A stretch of DNA of 64,000 nt from Nitrosarchaeum sp. (GCA_021414365.1 JAIOOR010000008.1:88738-152737), one strand, 5' to 3'. Shown: positions 43,601-53,066, numbered from the stretch's first letter. Translations and numbers: made by a program. Notes: generated from the sequence alone by a model not told the origin.

Positions 43601-46282
43601 TTAGAATTTCTTTCTTATTCCAACAATTACAATAGCAGGAGCAACAAAATATATTCCTACATTAAGTAAGATCAAACTAATTCCATAACCTAACACTGAA
43701 ACTTCGGAATCCATATTCACATAGTTTAGAATTGATAACGAACTAATCATTGGAGTAATCGTTACTTTAACCAACTCCTTGAATAATGGACTTTCTCTTT
43801 CCCAATCCGCTATTTGCGGGGAAAAAGAGTAGTAGAAATCATTGAAGATATTCATAAATGATGTTCCCGAGGCTGTTTGTAGCAGAGAATTATCCCTTAG
43901 CTCCCGTAACCGTTGTACCTGTGGGGCTAGTTCACTGCCATATGTGGCAGTAGCAATTAGACAACCACCGCCTTGAGAACTAGGGGTAGGAGTATAGCTA
44001 TCAATCGCTTTTAGGCGTAGATCCATAGAAACAACCCCAAAAAGCACGTTGGCTGCTTTTATCTCAAGCAGTGTTTCCAACATCATTCCTGTTTTTTTAT
44101 CATAATTCTGCGTTGTTCGGTATATTGCCAAGTTTCCACCATCATTGGTTGATTTTTCAGCCTTGACCTCTATCACTTCAAAAGTCTTTTTTCCATATGT
44201 CTTTGTTTTAATTCCAGTGACTTTTGCATCTCCTGCATTTACATCAGAATAAACTATGTCTCCAATCCTGTAATTGGTTGGAATTACAAAATTTATGGAA
44301 GATAAAGAATTGAGATCTTGAATGGTTTCATATACACTTTCAGTCGAATCGTTTGTGTGAATAGTATTTTGAATAGTTGTTTGTGATGATGATACATCCA
44401 CGATCTCAGATTTTATCCAAGTAATATCATTTAATTTGTATCCCGAGTTTTGAAATTCTTGCGTTAATGCAGATTCAATCAACATTTTCAAATAGTCATT
44501 AGTTGAATCTGCATTTAGGTTAATGGTGTATTTTACCCATTGCCCTTTTTTTACATCAATTTGAGTTGCTTGTGTTTGTGCTCGTACACATACTCCATCC
44601 TTCTCTATAGTTCCAGTACCACATATTGGCGAACTGTTGTTTTGTTCTATGTTTATTTTAGATTCTGGCATAAATTTAGAATTTGCATGTGGGTTTTGCG
44701 ATTTTTCTTTTAATGTTAATTTGATATTTGTGAGATTATTCGTTTGTTTATCATTGATTGTTAACAATATTCCATTGCCCTTACCAACATTACAGGAACT
44801 ATCAAAGTTCAATGTGTTTTCTTTGTAACATCCATTGCTTTTGAAATACTCGATTGGTTCTCCGTCAATAAAATTTTGAAATTGTTGTTCCGAAGAAACG
44901 ACATACACGTTAAACCCGTACGTTGGATCATCAGTTGTTATCTCAATGTCATATGATGTAGAGTCTTTTATCGTACAAAATGGAATGTATTGTCCATAGC
45001 CTGATGTCATCACCAACTCTTCCGATTCTAATCCATACTCACGATTTTGTACTATAGGATACATTATTGAAGTCGGATCAGAACTATGTTCAAGACCAAT
45101 TATGTGACCAATCTCATGCTTTAGAATAGTACCCGTATAGTTAGGAGAGTATTGAGTCCATTTACCTCTACAATCACTATCTCCCAAACCAACTTCGACG
45201 AATTTATTGCCATAAGCATATCCCACATGCTCTACCCCAAACTCTTTTACCCAAAAGACAAAGAAATCCATTGGTTCATTTTCCCCAACTTGTTCAAATT
45301 GTAAATTAGGATATTGTAATTCCCAATAATTCAACGACTCTGTAATTGTATCATCGATATTGTTTGACCATGTTGGTATGTCCGATACATATACTCTCAA
45401 AGTATTTGTGATGATTGGAGGTAATTCTACTGCTGGGGGTTCTTCCTGTATTGGTTTTACTGTTGGTATCCCAATAATTTCTATTTGTGACAAACCCTCT
45501 TTTGCATTGATCATTATTACACGATCATAATCATTGGTTACTACATTTTCATAATCTACTTGATTGCCGTTTAGATAAACGGTAAATTCTACATCTTGAT
45601 TATTTTCTTTTGCATCAAGTAGATGTCGAGGTATTCCGATTGTAATTGCTCCCTCCCCAAAAAAATTCATTTCCGAATACAGTATAGATGTATCTTTGTC
45701 AATATTCATGTTAATCAATTTGCCATTAGTTACAAGATAGTAAATCAAATTGCCATCTTGCAGTTCATAACTTCCCTCATCTTCTGGGATTTCTATTGAC
45801 TCTTCGGGAAATTCTGTTGGTGTTTCTTCTGGCGAGGTAGATGTCTGGTTTTGATCCTTTTCAGAGGGTTCGGATTCAAATGGATTTTGTCTTGGTTTTT
45901 CTTTTACCATAAAACTAAGTTGACCAATTATTTTTGCATCGTGAGATATGAATGCATTATACTCCCCTTGTTGTGACTTGGAATTTAATGGAAATAATAT
46001 CTCAAATTCTCCGACATCTGTAGTAAAAACATGATTGCCAGTTTTGCTACCATCAGGCAATGTAAAAATTATAACAACTTTACTTGCCCTCGAGGCATCA
46101 TTAATCATACCATGAATCTTAACGATTGTTTCTGATGAGTAAGTAATCTCATATTCTCTTTGATCTGTATAAGCCGAACCAATATCATTAGAAAAGGAAT
46201 TAGAGATTTCTTGTGCAAAACTTGGAGATAAAGCGCCAATAGAAGATAAAATTAATGTAAGAAGTAATATCCGCATGTTCAT
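43601..46282 (-). CDS. Exported metzincin-like metalloprotease with CFI-box C-terminal domain
   Basis: An 893-aa exported protein. Signal peptide to about residue 24, a beta domain (25-125), a Pro/Glu/Ser-rich linker (128-172), and a second beta domain (172-272; it shares the IPR.LLDA and IEIIG motifs with the 49282 protein). A matrixin-like protease domain follows with HEIGHIIGLEH at 389-399 and the Met-turn SIMYP at 405-409. It ends in a CFI-box domain (GGGCLIATAT from 771) with a final helix and KK tail. The zinc site is complete, so it should be active. Substrates are unknown; surface proteins or host cells are possible targets. Confidence 0.88.
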   Translation of the reverse strand: MNMRILLLTLILSSIGALSPSFAQEISNSFSNDIGSAYTDQREYEITYSSETIVKIHGMINDASRASKVVIIFTLPDGSKTGNHVFTTDVGEFEILFPLNSKSQQGEYNAFISHDAKIIGQLSFMVKEKPRQNPFESEPSEKDQNQTSTSPEETPTEFPEESIEIPEDEGSYELQDGNLIYYLVTNGKLINMNIDKDTSILYSEMNFFGEGAITIGIPRHLLDAKENNQDVEFTVYLNGNQVDYENVVTNDYDRVIMINAKEGLSQIEIIGIPTVKPIQEEPPAVELPPIITNTLRVYVSDIPTWSNNIDDTITESLNYWELQYPNLQFEQVGENEPMDFFVFWVKEFGVEHVGYAYGNKFVEVGLGDSDCRGKWTQYSPNYTGTILKHEIGHIIGLEHSSDPTSIMYPIVQNREYGLESEELVMTSGYGQYIPFCTIKDSTSYDIEITTDDPTYGFNVYVVSSEQQFQNFIDGEPIEYFKSNGCYKENTLNFDSSCNVGKGNGILLTINDKQTNNLTNIKLTLKEKSQNPHANSKFMPESKINIEQNNSSPICGTGTIEKDGVCVRAQTQATQIDVKKGQWVKYTINLNADSTNDYLKMLIESALTQEFQNSGYKLNDITWIKSEIVDVSSSQTTIQNTIHTNDSTESVYETIQDLNSLSSINFVIPTNYRIGDIVYSDVNAGDAKVTGIKTKTYGKKTFEVIEVKAEKSTNDGGNLAIYRTTQNYDKKTGMMLETLLEIKAANVLFGVVSMDLRLKAIDSYTPTPSSQGGGCLIATATYGSELAPQVQRLRELRDNSLLQTASGTSFMNIFNDFYYSFSPQIADWERESPLFKELVKVTITPMISSLSILNYVNMDSEVSVLGYGISLILLNVGIYFVAPAIVIVGIRKKF

Positions 46283-46399
46283 TGCATAATTATTTTGTTA
46301 AAAAGAGTTGCTTTGATTTCTTTTTCATATTAATTGATTTTTCCTGCTTTGAAAAACAAAGACTAGAGTTTCTTTTTAATTCCAACAATTACAATCACG

Positions 46400-47542
46400 T
46401 TATTTTACTGATCTGATTACCTTGCCTTCAGGAGACATTACATTTCCATTTTGGATTAATGGAACTGGATCAGATGTTTGATTGATCCATGCTTGATTGT
46501 AAAATCCACCATGAAACCATGTACAATTTTTGGAATCAAGTTTAATTTCTCCTCCCTTGCTAATTGATGAAGTTTTGCCAGTAAGGTTTGATTCTGGATC
46601 TGTACAGTATTTAATTATTTTTTCAAACTGTTCTCCTTCATACCATTCACGTTCAATCCACTTACAATTTTCTGAATCAATATAATGAGTCTGGTTACTC
46701 CAGTCAAAATACCAATCAGGTTTCTCACCAGAGTAATCACACCAGTCATAAATTCTTTGAAGGTCGTCTATGACGATGTCGTTGTTATCATATGGTTGAG
46801 CAAAATTCAACTTGTTGTTTTCATCAAGATATTTTTCAAGATATATCCACCTGCAAGAATGATTATCAATGTAGTGTGTAGAGTTTTTCCAATCAAGGTC
46901 TGGCTGAGGACATCTTTCCATTGTATCAGGATTTAATTTTGTTCTTTCTTGACATGCACAATTACCAAAAACTCCTTGCAGTTGATCAGGAGTATTGTTT
47001 TTGGTCTCTTTGATGTTGTTACCAGTCCACCCTCTCTCAATCAGTTTTTGTTTTGTTTGTTCTGTTACACAAGATGGTGAGCCGTCATACTTTTGGAGTA
47101 GAACCAAATCAATTCCACAATGTATCTCCCTGAAGGAAATTCCAGAATCACTTTGTTGTTGCGGAGATAAAAGTCTAACTCCATAATATTCTTCAGCAAA
47201 CAATCCGTCTTCATTTGGAATAATACCCATCAAAAAATAATACATGTAAACATTATGGTGACTGCTATCTGGATCTTCCTTTTTCCATTCAATTAGATTT
47301 CCGTTTTGAATTGCTTGCATTAATTCTAGTTTTTTTGATTCCATCCATTCTGTACCCTTAAATTCATAGTATTGTGACCACCATCTTTTCATCTGATTCA
47401 AGCTAGGATCCTCCCCACGTTTTGTATAACATGGTGCATCAGACCAACCTTCGTTTATCACACATATTGCAAAACTGTTAGAAACAAGATATGGAGTTAA
47501 TGCAAATCCCATTAATACAAGAAAAATCACAAAACATTTCAT
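46400..47542 (-). CDS. Exported Cys-rich protein with repeated D-W-x-H-Y-I-D units
   Basis: A 380-aa exported protein. Signal peptide to SFAICVIN. The N-terminal domain (WSDAPCYT, then WWSQYYEFKGTEWMESKKLELM and HNVYMYYFL) is closely related to the 179-aa protein at 48746. The C-terminal half has repeats such as DWKNSTHYIDNHSCRWIY and DWSNQTHYIDSENCKWIE, each with a Cys. Disulfide-linked surface modules are likely. The function is unknown. It is divergent from the operon at 47594. Confidence 0.75.
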   Translation of the reverse strand: MKCFVIFLVLMGFALTPYLVSNSFAICVINEGWSDAPCYTKRGEDPSLNQMKRWWSQYYEFKGTEWMESKKLELMQAIQNGNLIEWKKEDPDSSHHNVYMYYFLMGIIPNEDGLFAEEYYGVRLLSPQQQSDSGISFREIHCGIDLVLLQKYDGSPSCVTEQTKQKLIERGWTGNNIKETKNNTPDQLQGVFGNCACQERTKLNPDTMERCPQPDLDWKNSTHYIDNHSCRWIYLEKYLDENNKLNFAQPYDNNDIVIDDLQRIYDWCDYSGEKPDWYFDWSNQTHYIDSENCKWIEREWYEGEQFEKIIKYCTDPESNLTGKTSSISKGGEIKLDSKNCTWFHGGFYNQAWINQTSDPVPLIQNGNVMSPEGKVIRSVK

Positions 47543-47593
47543 ACTGTATGAAATTTCATCTCATCATTGAAAAGTCCTTCGAATCTTTTATGA

Positions 47594-48469
47594 ATGTCTT
47601 ATTTGAAGAAAATACAGTTGAAGACTAGAACTAAAATCATCATGCTAGGTGTCATAATCGCAAGTTCTGCTTTGATAATATCTGCAATCACTCCCACATT
47701 GGGAGTCTTGTGGTGGTCGTCACACGATCCAAGAGAAAATCAAAAAATGTTTGGAGACCCAACAACTCCCCGAGTCGTCTATGAAGGGTCACCGTCTGAC
47801 AAAACCCTACTCCCATACACTGAAAACTACAACGTTCCATTTGATTACGAGGGCAGGATAGACTATGATATTCTAATCAAGAAACTGCTCCCTCCACTGT
47901 TCCAAAAAAAACTGCATGACATGGGCGTTGATGTTGAGACTTCGCACATGGTATTGTTGCGTGGTTTTCAAGTAGCAATGTATCAGGAAAGTAGCTATCA
48001 GTGCGGTTATGTAATTGATGATGACAAGCAGGTGTACTGGCTTGAAGGAAAGATAGACAAGTCAAGAATATACGATGTAGACGTGTTTGCAGAAAACCCA
48101 ATGCCTTGCAAGCCAAATTATGGAAGCTGTTGGTGTGAGGCGCAGACGCTTGCAGAAGAAGAGTTGCTAGACTTTAAGAAAACACCGCTGACTCCAATAG
48201 AGGAGACAATCGTAGTAAATTACATTTATGACTATTTTAAGGACAATACCAATCTTAATTTTTACAAATACCAAGTAGGAAGATACCACATGGATTATGG
48301 CAATAACGATGTGATCTCTTTTTGCGGTGTTTTTGACGGAAAGAGCCGAAGTAACTACTTTGTTGGCTCTGTAAATCTGGTAACAAACGACAATGATTTT
48401 GGCATGGAGAGCAGGCTTTCCCCGCTATGCATAATACCTGATGATGCAAAATGGAACTCTTTTGATTAA
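47594..48469 (+). CDS. Membrane-anchored protein of unknown function (operon gene 1)
   Basis: A 291-aa protein with one N-terminal helix and an external domain with several Cys (YQCGYVID, CKPNYGSCWCEAQ, SFCGVFD). Starting at TTG 47618 (LKTRTKIIMLGVII) would make its N-terminus match the other three genes of the operon (MK.RLLI.IGI), so that start is a real alternative. G+C is higher than in neighbouring genes. No family is recognised. Confidence 0.65.
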   Translation: MSYLKKIQLKTRTKIIMLGVIIASSALIISAITPTLGVLWWSSHDPRENQKMFGDPTTPRVVYEGSPSDKTLLPYTENYNVPFDYEGRIDYDILIKKLLPPLFQKKLHDMGVDVETSHMVLLRGFQVAMYQESSYQCGYVIDDDKQVYWLEGKIDKSRIYDVDVFAENPMPCKPNYGSCWCEAQTLAEEELLDFKKTPLTPIEETIVVNYIYDYFKDNTNLNFYKYQVGRYHMDYGNNDVISFCGVFDGKSRSNYFVGSVNLVTNDNDFGMESRLSPLCIIPDDAKWNSFD

Positions 48470-48470
48470 A

Positions 48471-48749
48471 ATGAAAAGTAGACTACTTATTCTTGGAATT
48501 GGAATGTTGGTATTTGGATTTGCAAATATGTTCAGATACATGTCAATATCACTGTCTTTAGTAAACCAGCCATTTCCATTTGAACATCTACACAATGTAA
48601 TTCCTAGTGATGGACGTGGAACCCATTTTGAAATTGATTATCTTCCTATTGAGACGGCAGTAAATGATCCATACTGGTTATTCTGGTCACTTGTATTGTA
48701 TGCAGGTATTGCTGTAGTTGTTTTTGGAATTTGGAGGAAAAGAAAATGA
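48471..48749 (+). CDS. Small two-helix membrane protein (operon gene 2)
   Basis: A 92-aa protein, MKSRLLILGIGMLVFGFAN.., with an N-terminal and a C-terminal membrane helix and an external loop between. It starts one base after the stop of the upstream gene, and its own stop overlaps the next start (ATGA). No family is recognised. Confidence 0.65.
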   Translation: MKSRLLILGIGMLVFGFANMFRYMSISLSLVNQPFPFEHLHNVIPSDGRGTHFEIDYLPIETAVNDPYWLFWSLVLYAGIAVVVFGIWRKRK

Positions 48750-49285
48750 AAACTAGACTATTGATAATTATTGGAATATTTTTGTTAGTATTTACATTCA
48801 CACTCTCTTCTGTATTTGCAGATTGTTCATTGGATAGTGACTGGCAAGAAAAGCCTTGTTTGGACATGCCACCATATGACAAATCTGAACTTGTGCAGAT
48901 ATGGGATCAGTACTATCTGATGAAAGGGCAGAAATGGATGGAGATGAAAAAGGCAGAAATGGATTTTGCAATAGAAAATCAAATTTTGGAAAAATGGCTC
49001 TCATTTGACATTCCAACATCTCAAAATTTTCAAAATCACAATGTCTATTTTTACTATTTTCTCAATGATCAAGTACCCATAGCAGATGGATACTATCCAG
49101 AGCAATTGCTTCAAAACGAAGACAGAAATCCCAATTTGGAGAGATATGCAGGTGATCAACCTGCAGATAACCTGTCAACTGTGATTGTAACATATTATCA
49201 CATCAGCAATGGTGGCTTGTTTGTATTGTCTGTAATTTTTGGAGTTGGCATTATTGGATTTGTGATTTGGAGAACTAGAAAATGA
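48746..49285 (+). CDS. Exported protein related to 46400 N-terminal domain (operon gene 3)
   Basis: A 179-aa protein. Signal MKTRLLIIIGIFLLVFTFT; mature DCSLDSDWQEKPCLDM and KWMEMKKAEMDFAIENQ, HNVYFYYFLND match the N-terminal domain of the 380-aa protein. A C-terminal helix (VLSVIFGVGIIGFVIWRTRK) anchors it. The family is unknown; two copies within 2 kb show local duplication. Confidence 0.7.
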   Translation: MKTRLLIIIGIFLLVFTFTLSSVFADCSLDSDWQEKPCLDMPPYDKSELVQIWDQYYLMKGQKWMEMKKAEMDFAIENQILEKWLSFDIPTSQNFQNHNVYFYYFLNDQVPIADGYYPEQLLQNEDRNPNLERYAGDQPADNLSTVIVTYYHISNGGLFVLSVIFGVGIIGFVIWRTRK

Positions 49286-50163
49286 AAACTAGACTATTGA
49301 TTATCATTGGAATTGTACTAGCTACAATCGTTACATTGTCGATAGTTTTCTCATATTCTTTTGATGGATACCAATATTCAAAAGAAAATCCGTATGGATT
49401 TTCAGCACACGTGTTTTATTCAAAAGAACTTTTACCAATAATGTGTCCTTTGCAAAGTAATGACTGCGGTACTCATCTTCAGCTAAGCATAGGGTCAGAC
49501 ACTCCATCTATTCTACAAGGGTATAAAATCTGCAATGGATTGTCATGTGTTAGCCAAGATGATCTCTATTTTTCCAGCAAAGAACCTGCAATCATTCCAA
49601 TATTTGGCGTAGATGGTTGGAAAACAGGAGACAAGACATCCATCAAAGTAACAGTGGTTACTCAATACGATGAGACATATACTCATCCATTTCCCATACC
49701 ATTTTACATTGACTTGGGAGAGTCTGAAATTACTGAATATGGAGTAAATAAAGATGCCACCCTCTCAGAAAACATAGATCCCTACACGCCATATGACATT
49801 ACGGGACTAAAACAAATCAAGGTAGGAAAAGAGGGTAAAATCTTTGATGTAAAGTATTTGATCAAAGGAGCAACAGTTCAAGGAATGATTTTTAGCAATT
49901 ATACAAACTCCTTGGTCATTACAATAGATACGACTCATGAAGGTGATCTGGAAGTAACCATACCTCGAGATCTGCTTGATGCAAGAATGGATTACTGTCC
50001 TCCACGTCAGATCAACGCGCCTGATGACAGATTTTTTGTCTTGCTTGACGGTGAGGAAATTTTTGATGATGAAATACTGACCACTGTTGAAGCCCGAACT
50101 CTGAAAATTCCTTTTGATGTCAACTCTGAAAAAATAGAAATTATCGGAACCTGTTTTATTTGA
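49282..50163 (+). CDS. Exported protein with beta domain (operon gene 4)
   Basis: A 293-aa protein, MKTRLLIIIGIVLATIVTLS.., overlapping the previous gene by ATGA. The C-terminal part (about 185-290; VTIPRDLLDARMDYCPP, FFVLLDGEEI, KIEIIGT) resembles residues 172-272 of the metalloprotease at 43601, so a shared external beta domain is present. Function is unknown. Its first 30 bases are nearly the same as those of genes 2 and 3. Confidence 0.7.
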   Translation: MKTRLLIIIGIVLATIVTLSIVFSYSFDGYQYSKENPYGFSAHVFYSKELLPIMCPLQSNDCGTHLQLSIGSDTPSILQGYKICNGLSCVSQDDLYFSSKEPAIIPIFGVDGWKTGDKTSIKVTVVTQYDETYTHPFPIPFYIDLGESEITEYGVNKDATLSENIDPYTPYDITGLKQIKVGKEGKIFDVKYLIKGATVQGMIFSNYTNSLVITIDTTHEGDLEVTIPRDLLDARMDYCPPRQINAPDDRFFVLLDGEEIFDDEILTTVEARTLKIPFDVNSEKIEIIGTCFI

Positions 50164-50225
50164 AACATGTGGTGCAAAATAAAACCAGATACAAAACATC
50201 AGAAGAACTTATGAATATGTGAACT

Positions 50226-50357
50226 TTGAAATTATGTGTGAACCAGTGCAAGAACATCTGCAAGAATTATCCACAGGGGAGAAATAACAGAGTATACCAA
50301 GATGGCGGGAGTTTTTGCAGAAAACATCTCATGAGATTAAGATATCTTGAAGTGTGA
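50226..50357 (+). CDS. Possible 43-aa Cys-rich microprotein (TTG start)
   Basis: Frame with TTG start reading LKLCVNQCKNICKNYPQG, then DGGSFCRKHL. The C..C...C spacing and FC-KH end resemble the small zinc proteins at 40266 and 58732. No ATG is available and the start is weak, so the call is tentative. The rest of 50164-50437 holds nothing else. Confidence 0.35.
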   Translation: MKLCVNQCKNICKNYPQGRNNRVYQDGGSFCRKHLMRLRYLEV

Positions 50358-50437
50358 TTATTTTATTTAGCTGTAACTGTGAAAATACAGCTAATATTGT
50401 TACCTGAATTAATGAATAACCAAAATATAACATAGAC

Positions 50438-50575
50438 ATGGAAAAATGCCCAAAGTGTTCAAACCCAATTATTGTTAGTAACACAAACGTAGCAGTAAAT
50501 GTTGAACAACCATGGAAAAAAGTTCAGGCAAAAATTTGTCTAGATTGTAACTTTATGGAGTTATTCCGCAATTGA
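50438..50575 (+). CDS. 45-aa zinc-ribbon microprotein
   Basis: MEKCPKCSNPIIVSN, then AKICLDCNFMELFRN. Two CxxC pairs about 30 residues apart form a zinc ribbon. Its stop TGA overlaps the TTG start of the next gene (TTGA), so the two are probably cotranslated. Confidence 0.6.
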   Translation: MEKCPKCSNPIIVSNTNVAVNVEQPWKKVQAKICLDCNFMELFRN

Positions 50576-51018
50576 CTTTTTATGTGGAAAATGCAATGAA
50601 AGATGAAATAAAAGTATTGTCTCAAATTGACAAGACAAGTTATGTAAATCTGTGCAAATCCATCTTGGATTTGGAGCAGAACATCTTCTTTGTTGGAATA
50701 ATCAATAATCATGGAAGATTGGTGAACTTTGTTAAAAAGCAAAACAAGATGACACAAAGTCTAGAAAGTATGGATTTGGACATGATATGTATGCAAGCCA
50801 GACTATACATGTCAATGCAAAGTGATCATGATAAAAATCTCGGTAGATTCGGTCATTGCATAACCGAGCGAGAAAAAACTACAATGCTGACAATCCCTAC
50901 CATACATGGGACTGTGCTTGTTATATCTTCGAACGAGATAGATTCAAAAGAATTAGTTCAGAAAATATTTCAGGTTACAGACAATAGCTGTTTTGCACAG
51001 ATTCTAAACCCGTGTTAA
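50572..51018 (+). CDS. Small soluble protein, possible sensor/roadblock-like fold
   Basis: A 148-aa protein; the TTG at 50572 or the ATG at 50596 could start it. FVGIINNHGRLVNFVKK and TIHGTVLVISSN look like the beta-hairpin ligand-sensing folds (roadblock/profilin type). The similarity is by pattern only and no family is certain. It is followed by a winged-helix regulator, so a signal-input role for it is possible. Confidence 0.55.
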   Translation: MTFYVENAMKDEIKVLSQIDKTSYVNLCKSILDLEQNIFFVGIINNHGRLVNFVKKQNKMTQSLESMDLDMICMQARLYMSMQSDHDKNLGRFGHCITEREKTTMLTIPTIHGTVLVISSNEIDSKELVQKIFQVTDNSCFAQILNPC

Positions 51019-51055
51019 AGCAAGGTTTAGATTCTGTACACCTGTAAATAACAAA

Positions 51056-51862
51056 ATGCGAAATAGTTACAAGAACGCTAGTAGTGACTTTCTGGATCTT
51101 TCAAGTGAGCAACGACTTGATATTCTGTTTCATCTGATGCAGGAAAAATCAAAAGTGTCCCCCATGGCAAAGACACTTGATTCCACTGTACAGGAAGTCC
51201 ACAGAAATTTTGAGAGACTAGCAAAATCAGGATTTATTGAAAAAGACATTGACGGATACTATCATCTTACCATTTATGGAACTACTATGTGCACTCAGAT
51301 TCCGACAATGATGTTTTTCTCTAATAATAGAAAGTATTTCCAGGAACATGACTTTGGAGATCTTCCTGTAAAGTTCATCGAACGTATAGGTGCACTGTCC
51401 ACTGGAACTTACATCAAGGGTTTTACTAAAGTGATTGAACAGTGGAAATCAATATACAAAAATGCAAACGAATACATCTATGAATTGCATTCGGAGGTTT
51501 CAAATGATCTTATAGAACCTTTGATAAAAAAAGCTAAAAATGACAACGTAAAAATAAATTACATCCTATCAGAAGATTGTATCGTTCCAAAGGGAAGAAA
51601 AAAGACGCTGGAAAAATTTGGTTTTAGCAGTCTGTTGGAAAATGGAACCGTTGAAAGAAAAATGTCAAAACAAGTTTTGGTAGTAGTTGCCTTAAATGAA
51701 AAGGAAGCATGTGTCTCATTTCCTGACAGAAAAGGTGAGTCAAATATCGGATATGCGTTTTATGGAAATGACGTCAGGTTTCATGAGTGGTGTCTTGACT
51801 ATTTCAGGTATAGTTGGCACAACTCAGGTACATTCAGGGAAAGCAAACTAAAAGAAGAATAG
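51056..51862 (+). CDS. Winged-helix transcription regulator (FilR1/DUF1724-like)
   Basis: A 268-aa protein. Residues 15-75 are a winged helix: LSSEQRLDILFHLMQEKSK, TLDSTVQEVHRNFERLAKSG and YYHLTIYG. The C-terminal domain, with LPVKFIERIGALSTGTYIKG and the CVSFPDRKG segment near 220, fits the middle/C-terminal ligand domain of archaeal FilR1-type regulators. The effector is unknown. It lies 38 bp after the possible sensor gene. Confidence 0.75.
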   Translation: MRNSYKNASSDFLDLSSEQRLDILFHLMQEKSKVSPMAKTLDSTVQEVHRNFERLAKSGFIEKDIDGYYHLTIYGTTMCTQIPTMMFFSNNRKYFQEHDFGDLPVKFIERIGALSTGTYIKGFTKVIEQWKSIYKNANEYIYELHSEVSNDLIEPLIKKAKNDNVKINYILSEDCIVPKGRKKTLEKFGFSSLLENGTVERKMSKQVLVVVALNEKEACVSFPDRKGESNIGYAFYGNDVRFHEWCLDYFRYSWHNSGTFRESKLKEE

Positions 51863-51869
51863 AGATTAC

Positions 51870-52100
51870 TCATTCCAGTGGAAAATCTGATCCACATCCA
51901 AGACACCATCCTCTCTCTCCTTTGTAAATATCACTATAGTATTGAATGATTTTAATTCCACACACAAAACATGTTATCTCGATAGTTCTCTTTTTTGCAT
52001 TTTTTATCATTGATTCTTTTTCTTGATGTTTGTTGAGTTTGTGAGACAATTGTTCTTCCTCACAGCATGATGGTAAGCAAAATAATTGAAACCAATGCAA
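51870..52100 (-). CDS. Small zinc-ribbon protein
   Basis: A frame of 76 aa from a TTG at 52100, or 46 aa from the ATG at 52010 (MIKNAKKRTIEITCFVCG). It has ITCFVCGIKIIQYYSD and GWCLGCGSDFPLE, two CxxC pairs of a zinc ribbon. The long form carries an extra CC, but its start is not well supported. The short form is the safer core. Confidence 0.55.
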   Translation of the reverse strand: MHWFQLFCLPSCCEEEQLSHKLNKHQEKESMIKNAKKRTIEITCFVCGIKIIQYYSDIYKGERGWCLGCGSDFPLE

Positions 52101-52198
52101 CTATATGAAATAAATAATAAGATGTTTTGTGCCTGGGTATTCTTTTCAGACTTTGTCTTTTCTTATGTTTTATTTCCTGTACTAAATCATTCATTTTT

Positions 52199-52366
52199 TC
52201 ACAACACTCCTGGCATTTCTGTCACGATAAATACCCCCAATCCAATTCCCATCACCACACCAAGTCCAGTGCAGATGAGACCAAATTTTACAACCTTTTT
52301 GATTGGAGCATGAACCATCATGTCCCAAGTGCTGATTGATTTTTGTATTTCAATAGTGCTGTTCAT
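52199..52366 (-). CDS. Small membrane protein, WD-MVHA family copy 1
   Basis: A 55-aa protein: polar N-terminus with STWDMMVHAPIKKVVKFGL, then one Gly-rich helix (LICTGLGVVMGIGLGVFIV). It shares W/CD-.-VHA-..KK/RK.. with the proteins at 53067 and 53317. The family is not recognised. It lies in the first copy of a duplicated segment. Confidence 0.65.
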   Translation of the reverse strand: MNSTIEIQKSISTWDMMVHAPIKKVVKFGLICTGLGVVMGIGLGVFIVTEMPGVL

Positions 52367-52470
52367 ATTATGTAATATGCACTACTTGATGATAGACTGT
52401 ACTCATCAAATGTTATGATGACTAAGCTGTATCTGTTAAATTAATACAAAATTACATTGTAATATACAAC

Positions 52471-52565
52471 GTAGTAATTTTTAAAAAATATCTGTATCAT
52501 AGTAGAGTTCTCAAATAAATTTGACAATATTTGCTCATACAAATGTACATAGAAAATATCCTGAG
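52471..52565 (+). pseudogene. Decayed copy of the 53586 zinc microprotein gene
   Basis: Aligns base for base with 53586-53681, but the ATG is now GTA, the first Cys codon TGT is TAT, and stops plus a frameshift break the frame. Matching blocks such as AATTTTTAAAAAAT and TTGCTCATA remain recognisable. Confidence 0.65.
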
Positions 52566-52740
52566 ATTTAGATTGCGATAGTTAATCTTTACCGTATTAG
52601 ATATTGTTTGTACGTGAATTGAATATATTACAAAATAAGGGAGGATAAAAAGGAAATTTTGACAAATCTCTATCTACTCTTTGCCATGATAATAGAAATT
52701 TTTAATCAAAATCATTTTTGATTAATGTTGACTTTTCCTT

Positions 52741-52914
52741 TTATTGTTTTTTCGCAGTATATGCTCTAACGTATCTTTTTTTTGTTTTGTTAGGATGTCT
52801 ATTTACAAATTTCTTAAAACTATTTGTAACTATTCCACAGCTAACACACAGTATTTCTCGTGTGCTTGTGTCATGCACAGTATTTTTGTGATTGCATCCT
52901 AGATTCATTTTCAT
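52741..52914 (-). CDS. 57-aa TFB-like zinc-ribbon microprotein
   Basis: MKMNLGCNHKNTVHDTSTRE, then ILCVSCGIV and a strongly basic tail (NRHPNKTKKRYVRAY). C..H then, after about 14 residues, CVSCG resembles the N-terminal zinc ribbon of TFB/TFIIB. A role in transcription could be direct or by mimicry; no B-core is attached. The 52566-52740 interval between holds no gene. Confidence 0.55.
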   Translation of the reverse strand: MKMNLGCNHKNTVHDTSTREILCVSCGIVTNSFKKFVNRHPNKTKKRYVRAYTAKKQ

Positions 52915-53066
52915 TATTCCTAATGCTCATCAAGATTAATGATAGTTAGTATCAAAAACTGCTGAATTATCATAAATTCAGCTTAGGACAATATCTCATT
53001 CAAATTATCTCATTAGTGATGCCGAAATACAGCAACTATATTATATTCATATTCAAAATATAGATT

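Larger units (their letters stand above)
52199..52565. repeat. Segmental duplication, copy 1
   Basis: A minus-strand small membrane gene, a spacer and a plus-strand zinc microgene (here broken) recur in the same order and spacing at 53317-53681. The non-coding spacers align as well: both contain CAAATGTTATGATGA and then AATACAAA.T. The copies are 367 and 365 bp long. Confidence 0.7.

Noticed and set aside
52086..52339. Overlapping plus-strand frames
   Set aside because: They are antisense to the small membrane protein at 52199-52366, which has paralogues at 53067 and 53317.
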